From the IMG/VR virus record IMGVR_UViG_3300038678_000291, positions 1-64,000 of that record: a stretch of DNA of 64,000 bases. One strand, given 5' to 3'. A program made the position numbers and the translations under genes. This document shows, piece after piece, positions 8,767 to 16,294 of the stretch. The notes under the pieces were generated by a model, which had not been told where the DNA came from, did no database searches, and saw only the letters and a program-made list of their open reading frames with translations. Each line of letters starts with the position of its first letter. Positions within the stretch are counted from its first letter, which is position 1. This DNA is from a virus.

Positions 8767-9137
8767 AATATCTCCACCACCTTAAACCTAATCACCCACA
8801 TGCTACTTCCGTCATTTTGCCAGTCCCTGAATCCGGCCAGGCTCACATCATACGGCATTGATTTGGGCAGCAAGTGCCGATTCTCATTGAGATACCCAAA
8901 TCCCTCTGCCCAGTAATCCGAATTGGGCATCTCAATCATTGGTTCGTATGTGGGATCACAGGTTAACTGAATAATTGCTACCTGCTTACCCCCGAACCGG
9001 GGAGAGCGGTCGTATGCTTTTATCATGTCACCTTTTTTGAACCGGCGAGCGTAATCATCGTTCCATGCTCGGCGGGTACATGTTTTCCGATTAGCAAGCA
9101 AGGCCGGTACTGTATAAGCAAATGATATGATTTTCAT
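8763..9137 (-). CDS. ASCH-domain protein
   Basis: 124 residues. The opening KIISFAYTVPALLANRKTCTRR and the following KKGDMIKAYDRSPRFGG match the phage type of ASCH domain, a PUA-like RNA-binding fold. Family members are thought to bind RNA or modified bases; the exact role in phages is unknown. It overlaps both neighbours by about four bases. Confidence 0.75.
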   Translation of the reverse strand: MKIISFAYTVPALLANRKTCTRRAWNDDYARRFKKGDMIKAYDRSPRFGGKQVAIIQLTCDPTYEPMIEMPNSDYWAEGFGYLNENRHLLPKSMPYDVSLAGFRDWQNDGSSMWVIRFKVVEIL

Positions 9138-9355
9138 GTAGCAGGTTCTCCCGTCTCTGGTTTATCCAGGAATTTTATATATTCAGGAGCATATACATCT
9201 ACCATCCCGTCCTCATGTTCAACAGTTCCCAGACATCCAGCATCGTCACCATCTTGCCATTGAAACCAGCCGTGAAATAATCCTGTTTTGATTTCATATG
9301 ACTCGGCTCTGTTTATAGGTCCCCCCTCACTATATTCTACTCTGCGCAACTCCAT
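9134..9355 (-). CDS. Unknown small phage protein
   Basis: 73 residues from the ATG with GGGGAGG just upstream (MELRRVEYSEGG). A longer frame starts at 9385 but would run through the inverted repeat at 9376-9402. It contains GLFHGWFQWQDGDDAG and acidic C-terminal residues. No family recognised. Confidence 0.5.
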   Translation of the reverse strand: MELRRVEYSEGGPINRAESYEIKTGLFHGWFQWQDGDDAGCLGTVEHEDGMVDVYAPEYIKFLDKPETGEPAT

Positions 9356-9375
9356 AAATCCTCCCCGGCTGAGTT

Positions 9376-9402
9376 CAACCGTCAAGTTCTACTTGACAGT
9401 TG
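9376..9402. promoter_or_regulatory. 27-bp inverted repeat, copy 1
   Basis: Imperfect palindrome CAACCGTCAAG-TTCTA-CTTGACAGTTG. Read on the other strand it agrees at 25 of 27 positions with the palindrome at 27985-28011. It lies between two genes and has no U-run, so it is not a terminator. Probably a binding site for a dimeric protein. Confidence 0.6.
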
Positions 9403-9409
9403 CTCTTAG

Positions 9410-9643
9410 TTATTCACACCACCGCAATGCCACACATGCATTTATCATGGCCACCGTATCTCCCGCCTCCATAACATCCTTAGCGGCGTTTATACCGTTT
9501 TGTATCATTTTCGCACCGAATGATCCGGCAGGGAATTGGTTGTATTCCCTCACCAACTCCAAGCAACGGGAAATCTCCTGTTTCAATCCGTCTATTAGGT
9601 TCATGGCAAGCATCCACTGAAAGGGTGTAGACAGATTGCCCAC
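9410..9643 (-). CDS. Unknown small phage protein
   Basis: Up to 77 residues, helical, with NLIDGLKQEISRCLELVREYNQ. The longest frame uses a GTG start; ATGs at codons 11 and 14 are possible starts too, and no clear ribosome site decides between them. Function unknown. Confidence 0.45.
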   Translation of the reverse strand: MGNLSTPFQWMLAMNLIDGLKQEISRCLELVREYNQFPAGSFGAKMIQNGINAAKDVMEAGDTVAMINACVALRWCE

Positions 9644-9659
9644 TCCCTTGTTTGCCCCT

Positions 9660-9905
9660 GGCAGCAGGGGCGAACTTCCCCAGCCCGCCCCGTTCCCTTA
9701 AAGGTGCTGCCCATGTGTTCTGTGTTAATCTCTGTTCCTGTACTTTGCGTTTCGCATACTTTGGCGTTCGCTACTTTTTCGCCCCGTCCGCTTTAGCTTG
9801 GCTTTCGGTTTCCGTTGGGTGTCCTACTCGCCGTCGCTCCACACTGGGGCTACTTTTCGCTACTTACGGTTTCGCTACTTTGCGTTTCGGCTACTGAGAG
9901 ATTAA
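9660..9905 (-). repeat. Short-word repeat tract (AGTAG/CGAAA words)
   Basis: Read on the - strand the DNA is built from five-base words such as AGTAG, CGAAA, CGCAA and CCGTA in loose order. The end of the gene at 9850-10089 runs into it (its last codons are made of these words). The rest has no gene. Compare 12513-13378. Confidence 0.55.
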
Positions 9906-10089
9906 CGGGAACAGTAATCCTTACATCTGCCACGATTTTCACCTCCTCTTCTGTTATTTTGAAATTGCCAACCTCAAAGCAAATATTAAAATCCTCATAG
10001 CCAAATTCAGCCATACCCTTGTTGATTGAGGTTGCCAACTCTTGATAAGCATTTAAGACTATATTTATTATAGGAGATTTGACTTCCAT
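9850..10089 (-). CDS. Unknown small phage protein
   Basis: 79 residues. The body is one amphipathic domain (NIVLNAYQELATSINKGM, FNICFEVGNFKITEEEV). The last 15 residues (VAETQSSETVSSEK) are encoded by the word-repeat tract and look like a disordered tail. The start overlaps the stop of the gene before it. Confidence 0.5.
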   Translation of the reverse strand: MEVKSPIINIVLNAYQELATSINKGMAEFGYEDFNICFEVGNFKITEEEVKIVADVRITVPVNLSVAETQSSETVSSEK

Positions 10090-10090
10090 T

Positions 10091-10294
10091 TCATGCCTTT
10101 AATAGGCCCGAGGATAGTTCCCATATGCCCAAAGAAAGAGGCCATAGCCATGCCACATAAACCATGTCATTCCTTCCCGGAGCAGTTCCCGTAATATAAT
10201 TTGATTTCATTGGGTCATAATCTTGTACTATCCCCCTGTCATCATTTTTGTCTACCCTTATAACTCTATCACCTGACTCAAGATTCCTTTTCAC
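10091..10294 (-). CDS. Unknown small phage protein, SH3-like N-terminus
   Basis: 67 residues with a GTG start and GGGAGG upstream. The first half (ESGDRVIRVDKNDDRGIVQDYDP) looks like a small KOW/SH3-like barrel strand pattern. The C-terminal half is hydrophobic (WLWPLSLGIWEL). Function unknown. Confidence 0.5.
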   Translation of the reverse strand: MKRNLESGDRVIRVDKNDDRGIVQDYDPMKSNYITGTAPGRNDMVYVAWLWPLSLGIWELSSGLLKA

Positions 10295-10348
10295 TGTAAC
10301 CTCCCATGTTAATATCTTGGTTATATGGTGGGGGTGGGTAGATTTGAA

Positions 10349-10549
10349 CTAAAATTTACTCACGGCTTGTATCATCTTCCCTAATGCCTCAACCTCTTTT
10401 CTGTGATTTTCATAAATCTTCCGTGCATGTAAATACAATTTTTCTGCCTCTTCCCTTTCACCGATTTCCTCTAAATATTTGCCGTGTCGATGAACCAAGC
10501 ATGATAGCAAACTGTCTACCCGAATAAAAAAATCTCTCATTTCCATCAT
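10349..10549 (-). CDS. Unknown small helical protein
   Basis: 66 residues with GAGG before the ATG. Almost all helix, with a likely coiled coil (YLEEIGEREEAEKLYLHARKI) that looks like one tetratricopeptide-type hairpin. It lies directly after the tRNA gene. Confidence 0.5.
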   Translation of the reverse strand: MMEMRDFFIRVDSLLSCLVHRHGKYLEEIGEREEAEKLYLHARKIYENHRKEVEALGKMIQAVSKF

Positions 10550-10578
10550 GACTTACCTCATAAAAGTCATGCTTTTTG

Positions 10579-10653
10579 TGGTGGAGACAGAAGGACTCGA
10601 ACCTTCGCACCTCTGCTTATGGGGCAGATGCTCTACCGCTGAGCTATGTCTCC
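10579..10653 (-). tRNA. tRNA-Met (CAU) with unusual C33
   Basis: 75 bases with all arms: acceptor GGAGACA/TGTCTCC, D stem GCTC/GAGC, anticodon stem TCTGC/GCAGA, T stem GAAGG/CCTTC with loop TTCGAGT, and an encoded ACCA end. The anticodon loop is CCCATAA, giving anticodon CAU with C at position 33 where U is nearly invariant. It could be elongator Met, or Ile if the C is lysidinylated. The tRNA starts seven bases after a structured RNA element (10660-10746). Confidence 0.9.
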
Positions 10654-10659
10654 CGTATT

Positions 10660-10746
10660 ATTCCCTGCGTGGTAGCGAGACCAGGCCATCCATAGGCTAC
10701 ATGCTTAGTGTTCCTGCTCCCAGGGGTGCATCCCACCGCAGGGAAT
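10660..10746 (-). ncRNA. Structured RNA next to the tRNA
   Basis: A perfect 10-bp helix (ATTCCCTGCG with CGCAGGGAAT) closes about 67 bases. Inside are hairpins GGTG/CACC, CCTG-GGAG-CAGG and GTAGC/GCTAC, so the shape is a multi-branch junction. A 20-base stretch on its 5' side (10735-10754 on the + strand) is identical to 20124-20143 within the large RNA of this operon, where it also forms a closing helix. It lies between an HTH gene and the tRNA. Confidence 0.65.
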
Positions 10747-10757
10747 CTTGTCAAGTC

Positions 10758-10964
10758 CTATTCATCAACACCAACGAGAAGCTCTTTCCACGAAACCTTC
10801 AATGCCCTTTTAATCGATCTGAGGGTTAAGAAGGTGGGGTTGAGCAGTCTACCCGTTTCTATTTTTGATAAATATCCCCTCTCCATCCCAGTCTTTCCGC
10901 CTATATCCCCCTGGCTAAGATTCTTGCTTCTCCGTAATTCACCGATCCTCTCGCCGATTTTCAT
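10758..10964 (-). CDS. HTH (XRE/Cro-like) regulator
   Basis: 68 residues, essentially one DNA-binding domain: KIGERIGELRRSKNLSQGDI, then GMERGYLSKIETGRLLNPTFLTL. This is a typical XRE five-helix fold without an extra domain. GGAGGAAAACC lies before the start. Confidence 0.8.
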   Translation of the reverse strand: MKIGERIGELRRSKNLSQGDIGGKTGMERGYLSKIETGRLLNPTFLTLRSIKRALKVSWKELLVGVDE

Positions 10965-11400
10965 GGTTTTCCTCCTTGGTTTGTAGTGAGGGTGGATGGT
11001 CTGTCCACGCCCTCGGATTAAGATTCCTATATGTGTCCATTATATCAGCGGCAACTGTCCAGCTCAATGGATATTCGGGACCGCGCCCTCGCGGGCAATG
11101 CAACCGTTTCAGGCTAAGCATCCCTGCATTACCGGCTCTCAAAACAATATCCGGAGTTTTGCGATTGATTGTACCGTAAATCCGGCAAATCAATGGCCTC
11201 TCCGTATAATTGGAACACCCGGATTCTGTGAGATATTCACAGGCTGGCATGTTGGTCTTGTCACCCACCCCCATCGCTTTACGCTCCCAAAAGGTCATGG
11301 GAACTATCCCGCAGCAATCATGGCAGCCTGCCTTGCACTGCATAGGGGGGATCGCCCGCCTTAGGCCCATGATAATCCTGCGCTGTTTTTTCGGGTTCAT
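10939..11400 (-). CDS. YkgJ-family cysteine-cluster protein
   Basis: 153 residues. The motif CKAGCHDCCGIVPMTFWE near residue 22 and later CEYL..SGCSNY..RPLICRIYG match the YkgJ family (zinc or iron-sulphur binding cysteine cluster). Role unknown; many are encoded in phages. Its 3' end overlaps the HTH gene start and its 5' end overlaps the gene upstream. Confidence 0.75.
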   Translation of the reverse strand: MNPKKQRRIIMGLRRAIPPMQCKAGCHDCCGIVPMTFWERKAMGVGDKTNMPACEYLTESGCSNYTERPLICRIYGTINRKTPDIVLRAGNAGMLSLKRLHCPRGRGPEYPLSWTVAADIMDTYRNLNPRAWTDHPPSLQTKEENHENRREDR

Positions 11401-11720
11401 TTAGATTCCGGGTGGGGGAAAAATAATGTTCCTGGCCTTGCATTAATTGCAGCCTGAATTGCTATGGTATCATCGGTAACCCCATCTCCATAAAGGGTGG
11501 TTGATTCAAGAAAAATATCCTCTACTTTTTTGCCCAACACACCGCAGATTCTCAACGCCAGGGAAACGCTGGGCACAATCCTTCTGTTAATGATGCGGTT
11601 CATATACTCCCTCTTTACACCAACCCTTCTTGCCAATTCTGCCTGGGTCATGTTCATAGAAAGCAATGCCTGGCCGATATTGTTTCCTGGTGGGATTCTC
11701 CTCGTGTCTCTTGTTCCCAT
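11397..11720 (-). CDS. XRE regulator fused to a tailspike entry fragment
   Basis: Residues 1-70 are an XRE HTH domain (GQALLSMNMTQAELARRVGV, YMNRIINRRIVPSVSLAL). From about residue 73 the sequence changes to TLYGDGVTDDTIAIQAAINA and PGTLFFP, the exact entry motif of pectate-lyase-like tailspikes, then stops after PESK. The join is inside one reading frame. This appears to be a recombination product between a regulator and a tailspike gene. The tailspike at the window start lacks just this part because it is cut by the window edge. Confidence 0.7.
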   Translation of the reverse strand: MGTRDTRRIPPGNNIGQALLSMNMTQAELARRVGVKREYMNRIINRRIVPSVSLALRICGVLGKKVEDIFLESTTLYGDGVTDDTIAIQAAINARPGTLFFPHPESK

Positions 11721-11745
11721 GATCTACTCCTTTCTTTTTGTTGTA

Positions 11746-11916
11746 TGGTGGCTGGCAGGATTCTCACCTACAGCTTTGTATCATTTTAACCCTTTAATGG
11801 CTATAACCCACTTTGCGTTACAGGGAGTGGTTATGCCTCCCATCTCATCTAAGAGTTTAGAAAGGCGCGAAGAAGGCCAGTCTCCGCAAGTTTTATAGAG
11901 CTAAACCGCAGCCACC
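11746..11916 (-). ncRNA. tRNA-like element A
   Basis: GGTGGCTG at the 5' side pairs with CAGCCACC at the 3' side, followed by A. Just inside the 3' side is a T-arm-like hairpin (GTAGG-TGAGAAT-CCTGC). The middle, about 130 bases, has helices GTTTAG/CTAAAC and GGGAG/CTCCC in place of normal D and anticodon arms. It is too long for a tRNA and shows no group I intron core that I can recognise. It shares its 5' and 3' boxes with elements B and C. Confidence 0.5.
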
Positions 11917-11960
11917 ACACAATTCCATGTTACTCTATGGGCAGGTTCTCCAGCAGGCGG

Positions 11961-12512
11961 TCATGCTATTTTGGTCTCCTGCCCTTTGTATATTATTGGG
12001 CTGGAAACGCCGTTTTCTTGCTTCAGCTTTTCCATTTTTTTCACAAAATCCGTGACTGGTTTTAATCCTACTGGTTCAAGGGGCAGCTCCCCCTGTATCC
12101 TTTCCATCTTCACGGTGATTATCTTACCCGTATTATGAAATAGCCAGCTAGCAAGCTCTTCACTGGTGTTTACATCCTCCAGGGTAAGCTGGAGAATGGC
12201 GACCACTTGATCATCCAGCTTCTTAACGACAACCACGGCTTTAGATAATCGCCTTGCCCCCAAGGGTATCCAATTACCTTCGCCTTCGCCAACCAAGCGA
12301 ATATCGTATACTTCGTTGAGCAACGGAATATTGCTATACTCAACCTTCTTTTCCTCAGCAAATGCAGGGTCAAGAAACCTCTCCAGCCGTATACCCATGT
12401 CGGCCATCTCTGCCGGACAATCATCAATTCTGGTCGCAAAACTAAACTTAGCGGATTTACAAACCGTTCCGCCCTCAATTGTATACTTTCCTAATTCTAC
12501 CTGTAGTTCCAT
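11961..12512 (-). CDS. Unknown early phage protein
   Basis: 183 residues from the ATG with AAAGGAGGG upstream (MELQVELGKYTIEGG). Mixed strands and helices with a basic end (FVKKMEKLKQENG). It is followed by tRNA-like element A and preceded by a long non-coding tract. In many phages a gene at this spot accompanies RecT-type recombination genes, but no family is recognised here. Confidence 0.5.
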   Translation of the reverse strand: MELQVELGKYTIEGGTVCKSAKFSFATRIDDCPAEMADMGIRLERFLDPAFAEEKKVEYSNIPLLNEVYDIRLVGEGEGNWIPLGARRLSKAVVVVKKLDDQVVAILQLTLEDVNTSEELASWLFHNTGKIITVKMERIQGELPLEPVGLKPVTDFVKKMEKLKQENGVSSPIIYKGQETKIA

Positions 12513-13378
12513 TTCAGCCCTCCTTTTGTTAATATTCACAACAATCGACTGCCGCCCTTAGTTAACAGTTGCAACACCTCACATTACTTTACCTCTCCTT
12601 GCTTTTACAATTCGGCACTGCACAACACTTCACTTCACATTGACTTAACCCTACGAAAGCGCATTCTGCCCTCGCTATGCTAAACGGGACCAGACTTTTG
12701 CTCTGCCGCCACAGTACCATACATCGCCAGGCTCTTACTGGACTTATCCTCGCTCTGCACCACCACTACCTCTCCTTACCATACAATACATATACTTTGC
12801 TTAACACTTCTCTGTTGTGCCTCTACCATATCTAACCCTTCTACACACAAACAAAACTAGACCGCTCCCTACATCACAGATACCTTGATCCACCTTGCCG
12901 TGCCCTTGCTTAACGTTTCCATACTAAACAAAACCCCCACGTATCCATACCATACAGCACTCTACGGAACTATACCCTTACCTCGCTGATCTTTGCCCTG
13001 CTGTGACTCTGCTACTCGGTACATCACTGCGCCCCGCCGTTACCTTACCCGACTGCACCTCGCAAATACTCGGCGGTACTCACGCCCAACCAAACCGAAC
13101 CTTACCCGACCTTGCCATCACTTGACTTCACATGACAGCACCGCGCTTTACTTAGACCCTACTCAACAGTACACTACACTTGCCTTACTAGACTTCACTA
13201 CACCGTAACCAAACCACACAGCACACATCAACACCCTGCCTTACCACAACCGTACCTTACCTGTCTGCACTATCACCTTACCTTGCTTTACCTTTCAACA
13301 CCCGACACTAGCTTTGATTTTCCCCACTTGGCCTGACCGTACATTGGCCTTTCTGTACTTTACCGGGCTACCACAAGA
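12513..13378 (-). repeat. 866-bp non-coding tract with five-base phasing
   Basis: There is no convincing gene here. On the - strand (the transcribed strand of this operon) it is G-rich and C-poor, and long parts can be cut into five-base words ending in GG or GT (for example CAAGG TCGGG TAAGG TTCGG TTTGG TTGGG). It separates two genes of the same operon. No long hairpin was found by eye. Confidence 0.6.
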
Positions 13379-14083
13379 CTATTTTTTGGCATAAACATTG
13401 GTGGTGGTCATTTGGAAATAATCGCTTTTCTCCTTTTTCCAAAGCTCATACGAAAACGATCCATAGCGGGCTGTCCGCCACTGGGCAAGTCCAATGAACT
13501 GTCCATAGAGCAGCAATAGCCTCAATTGCTGTTCGCTGAGCAATCCCAATAATACGGTAATCTCAAGCTCCAATGAGCTTCCGGCCAGAATCTTATCTGA
13601 TCGGGCCACAAAAACCCGGGGGCCCTGCTTGGTTTGCCCGCGGAGGGGTCTTTCCAGGTTCCCGTCAGGCACCTTGATAAAATACCCCTCCCTGCTCTTG
13701 ACATGAAGCCGCCTTGGGCCTACCTGTACCAGGTTTGAGATATGGTGCCGGAGGTTGGTGATCCCTATCCCCTTGTTGGTTTTCAGGGTGTTACCTGCGT
13801 GCTTCAGGTACCCCCTTATCATATAATCATAGAAAAACAGCCCCTTATCGTCCTGGTGAAATCCTGTCCAACCCTTTTCCTCTTCGTTGAACTCCGACAA
13901 TGTATCCGTCTCATTATCCGTGACAGTTTGGGGTTTCTTGCTTTCTATGAACGCCTTGTAGACTTCCGGGTCCTTGGGGGCGGTTCCCAGGACATCCTCC
14001 AAGAAAGTCAATTTGGTGCCATAGACTGCACTGTCGAAAGTCAAGACCGCCGCTTCATCCTTCTTCTTTTTTTTCTCCGTCAT
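13379..14083 (-). CDS. Phage early protein, possible RAMP-like fold
   Basis: 234 residues. Proteins of this type (KGWTGFHQDDKGLFFYDYMIRG, RPLRGQTKQGPRV, LAQWRTARYGSFSYE) recur near phage recombination genes, with unknown role. The ending GLAQWRTARYGSF resembles the glycine-rich loop of RAMP proteins (Cas5/6/7 folds), but this is only a local likeness. It begins with a Lys-rich segment. It is followed by the long phased tract. Confidence 0.5.
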   Translation of the reverse strand: MTEKKKKKDEAAVLTFDSAVYGTKLTFLEDVLGTAPKDPEVYKAFIESKKPQTVTDNETDTLSEFNEEEKGWTGFHQDDKGLFFYDYMIRGYLKHAGNTLKTNKGIGITNLRHHISNLVQVGPRRLHVKSREGYFIKVPDGNLERPLRGQTKQGPRVFVARSDKILAGSSLELEITVLLGLLSEQQLRLLLLYGQFIGLAQWRTARYGSFSYELWKKEKSDYFQMTTTNVYAKK

Positions 14084-14101
14084 TTGTTTACCTCCTCCCG
14101 T

Positions 14102-15445
14102 TTAGTTAATCTTTGTGATCCTGCCACCTTCAATGACGATCCCGACATTGCCGGTCTCGTCAACTACTTCCATTAAGACGGTTAGGTCGTTCTCCCCGGC
14201 GAATTCATCTATAATCTTCATGTTGTCGCTATCCAGTGAGCTTCCCTCGTATATCCGGATCAGGCTTGCTTTTGGATTCATCTTCGCCGATATTGCCAGT
14301 CCAACCTTTATCCTTTCGGATTGGCTGCCCTGTGCCAGGGGTAACCCATTGAATCTGATCCCGGTCTCGTCAACACTTAATCCATGTATGGGGAATTTTG
14401 CCCCTTGCAATGCTCCGTCTTTTTGGTTATCTAGTTCTCCTATGTCATGGGTTAGATTGTTTGAATCATCGTGCAACGATTCAATCACCATTTTTAATGT
14501 AATTCTTTTTGACTGTTGGTTTTGGGCTTCCCTGATTTCCCTGTTCGTTTCCTCCGCCTCTGCTATTTTGAGTCCAATAGCATCGAAATCAGGATCGATT
14601 AAACCATCAAGTTGTTGCTGGAGACTATCCCGTAAGAAACTTTTTTTCTTGAATGATTCTTGTAATCCTGATAATTGTCTTTTATTGTCTTCAATGGCAA
14701 GCTCTAGTTCTACTATCTCGTTTTTAGTGACAGTAATTTCATCGTTATAATGCAGAACATCCTTGTTTGCTGCATCCAAGTCTTTCCGTATCTTGTCGTT
14801 ATTGGTTTTGATTTCTGATGCCTCACCATATTTTTGCGTAAGTTCGATTATACAAACCTCATCAACCAGCAAGTCGGGATTAGGCAGCTCTATCCCCGCC
14901 AACTCACCGTTTTTGTCTTTGGCGTTTCTGTTTACCCGGGTTCTCTCGTCATATAGAACTTGCCTGTCCCGCGCCAATTCATCAAGATCGATTTCCACCC
15001 CGGCCAGCTTCAATAATATATCCCTAGCCTTTTTGGGTTCTTTTAGCATCTTGCGAGTAAACTCAAGTGGATCGATTGTCAATGGCCCCAGTATATTGTC
15101 AAGCATTGTTTTGGGGCTTTTAAACTCAGCCCCATTTTTGCTTGTTAAGATTAGTTTAGATGCAAGCACATCGCCCTTCAGCAGCCAAAATTTCCTGGTG
15201 GCTGTATATCCCTCCATCTCAACTACGACATACCCCTTTTTCTCGCCCCTGCTAATCGGTTCTGCCGGGCAGAGCGCAGTGCCCCCCACTACTATCGCAA
15301 AAAGATCAAGGGCAGTGGACTTCCCGGCATCATTTCTCCCCGATATCTTCACCACGTGTTTGCCTTGCAGGTCAATCTTTACCGCTTTGAGCTGCATGAT
15401 ATTGTGGGCTTCCAGTCCAATAACCCTACCGCCGCCGTCTTTCAT
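14102..15445 (-). CDS. SMC/RecF-like AAA ATPase
   Basis: 447 residues. Walker A is GRNDAGKST near residue 35 of a RecF/Rad50-like N-terminus (LEAHNIMQLKAVKIDLQGKH). A coiled-coil region follows (about residues 160-320), and the C-terminal lobe has GSQSERIKVGLAISA as the ABC signature. The Walker B region reads SLIRIYEGSSLD, with Glu but without the usual double acid, as in several phage ATPases of this type. Likely works with the exonuclease and RecT in recombination or replication. Confidence 0.75.
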   Translation of the reverse strand: MKDGGGRVIGLEAHNIMQLKAVKIDLQGKHVVKISGRNDAGKSTALDLFAIVVGGTALCPAEPISRGEKKGYVVVEMEGYTATRKFWLLKGDVLASKLILTSKNGAEFKSPKTMLDNILGPLTIDPLEFTRKMLKEPKKARDILLKLAGVEIDLDELARDRQVLYDERTRVNRNAKDKNGELAGIELPNPDLLVDEVCIIELTQKYGEASEIKTNNDKIRKDLDAANKDVLHYNDEITVTKNEIVELELAIEDNKRQLSGLQESFKKKSFLRDSLQQQLDGLIDPDFDAIGLKIAEAEETNREIREAQNQQSKRITLKMVIESLHDDSNNLTHDIGELDNQKDGALQGAKFPIHGLSVDETGIRFNGLPLAQGSQSERIKVGLAISAKMNPKASLIRIYEGSSLDSDNMKIIDEFAGENDLTVLMEVVDETGNVGIVIEGGRITKIN

Positions 15446-15651
15446 TTTAATCCCTCCATGTTTTCAATTAATTCTTGGATTTCATTGCCCAGGTCTAAAA
15501 AGCTATCATCGTCATAAGATTGACCCTCTTCTCTGATTGCAATGAGTTGGTTTGCCGCTATCATGGCCTCCCTGCGGCAGAGAATATATTCTAGTTCCAG
15601 CCTGGTCGCCAATAGCTTGATTGACAATAATTCATGCTCGTTCAATTTCAC
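15442..15651 (-). CDS. Small helical protein
   Basis: 69 residues, GTG start in a GTGA overlap with the upstream gene and GGGAGGTAAG before it. Almost all helix (LLSIKLLATRLELEYILC). Similar in length and style to the gene at 23444-23632 (both have RLATE/RLELE followed by I.CRREA or ICLREG), so the two may be distant paralogues. Confidence 0.5.
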   Translation of the reverse strand: MKLNEHELLSIKLLATRLELEYILCRREAMIAANQLIAIREEGQSYDDDSFLDLGNEIQELIENMEGLK

Positions 15652-15797
15652 CTTACCTCCCTCGTTTCAGGGTAATGCCAGGTTTTACATCCATGTTTTT
15701 CACAACATATAATCTTACAAATCGTTGGATTTTTTTCTGGAATATCTGATGGTTTACACCATTCACATATATACTTAATTTTTTCGCTGTCTTTCAT
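15648..15797 (-). CDS. Cysteine-rich microprotein
   Basis: 49 residues (MKDSEKIKYICEWCKPSDI) with C..C, C...CC and C pairs and a His, a likely zinc knuckle. GGAGGTAAA lies before the ATG. It overlaps the next gene by four bases. Confidence 0.55.
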   Translation of the reverse strand: MKDSEKIKYICEWCKPSDIPEKNPTICKIICCEKHGCKTWHYPETREVR

Positions 15798-15798
15798 T

Positions 15799-16101
15799 TT
15801 ACCTCCTTCTTTCTTGGGCGAATTTCAACATCTGTTCACTGGAAATCAGCTTTTTCGTTAATAAATTGCCAAGAATGCTGTGCCGTTTTCTCCACCACTT
15901 TTCCCTTCTTTTTTCAAAAATGATTCCGTCTGAGGGATTAATTAAGCGGAATAAATCTTTAAACACTCTTAGCGTTGCCACATCTCCTGCTTTCACATAT
16001 GCCTTGTTTCCTGAAAGAATAGTCAACACCATCCCGGGCTTTTTTTGATAAACTTCGTTAAGAAAATCAAAATATTCGGTCGCTTTGCTTTCTGTTGTCA
16101 T
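15799..16101 (-). CDS. Unknown small phage protein
   Basis: 100 residues, basic and helical, with EKRREKWWRKRHSILGNLL in the second half. Could bind nucleic acid. No family recognised. Confidence 0.5.
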   Translation of the reverse strand: MTTESKATEYFDFLNEVYQKKPGMVLTILSGNKAYVKAGDVATLRVFKDLFRLINPSDGIIFEKRREKWWRKRHSILGNLLTKKLISSEQMLKFAQERRR

Positions 16102-16111
16102 TCTATTACAC

Positions 16112-16294
16112 TTACCATTCTATGTGATCGGTAAACCCGCATTCAGGGCAGGTTACCGTGTCAGGGGGGTCTGTTGAATTATCCTCCGGGTCTGGCCCGC
16201 CGCCGCCTTGCAGCCTTAAACGCTCGCCGCATACCGGGCAAAAGAATTCTGGAGTTTTGTCGCCGTTTGTTTCTATCCAGTGAGTTGGCTTCAT
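16112..16294 (-). CDS. Zinc-ribbon microprotein
   Basis: 60 residues with two CxxC pairs (CPVCGERL and CPECGFTDH) separated by a Gly/Pro/Asp linker. This is a typical small zinc ribbon. It overlaps the start of the HTH gene before it by four bases. Confidence 0.6.
   Translation of the reverse strand: MKPTHWIETNGDKTPEFFCPVCGERLRLQGGGGPDPEDNSTDPPDTVTCPECGFTDHIEW

Noticed and set aside
10326-10352. A tRNA 3' end (T loop TTCAAAT, then CACCCCCACCA) on the - strand
   Set aside because: The T stem has mismatches and no matching 5' acceptor or anticodon arm lies upstream; the region codes for the end of a gene. It might be an old attachment site but no integrase is present.
14115-15536. Long forward frames opposite the ATPase gene
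   Set aside because: They are Ser/Phe-rich mirror frames of a well-supported reverse gene and lack ribosome sites.
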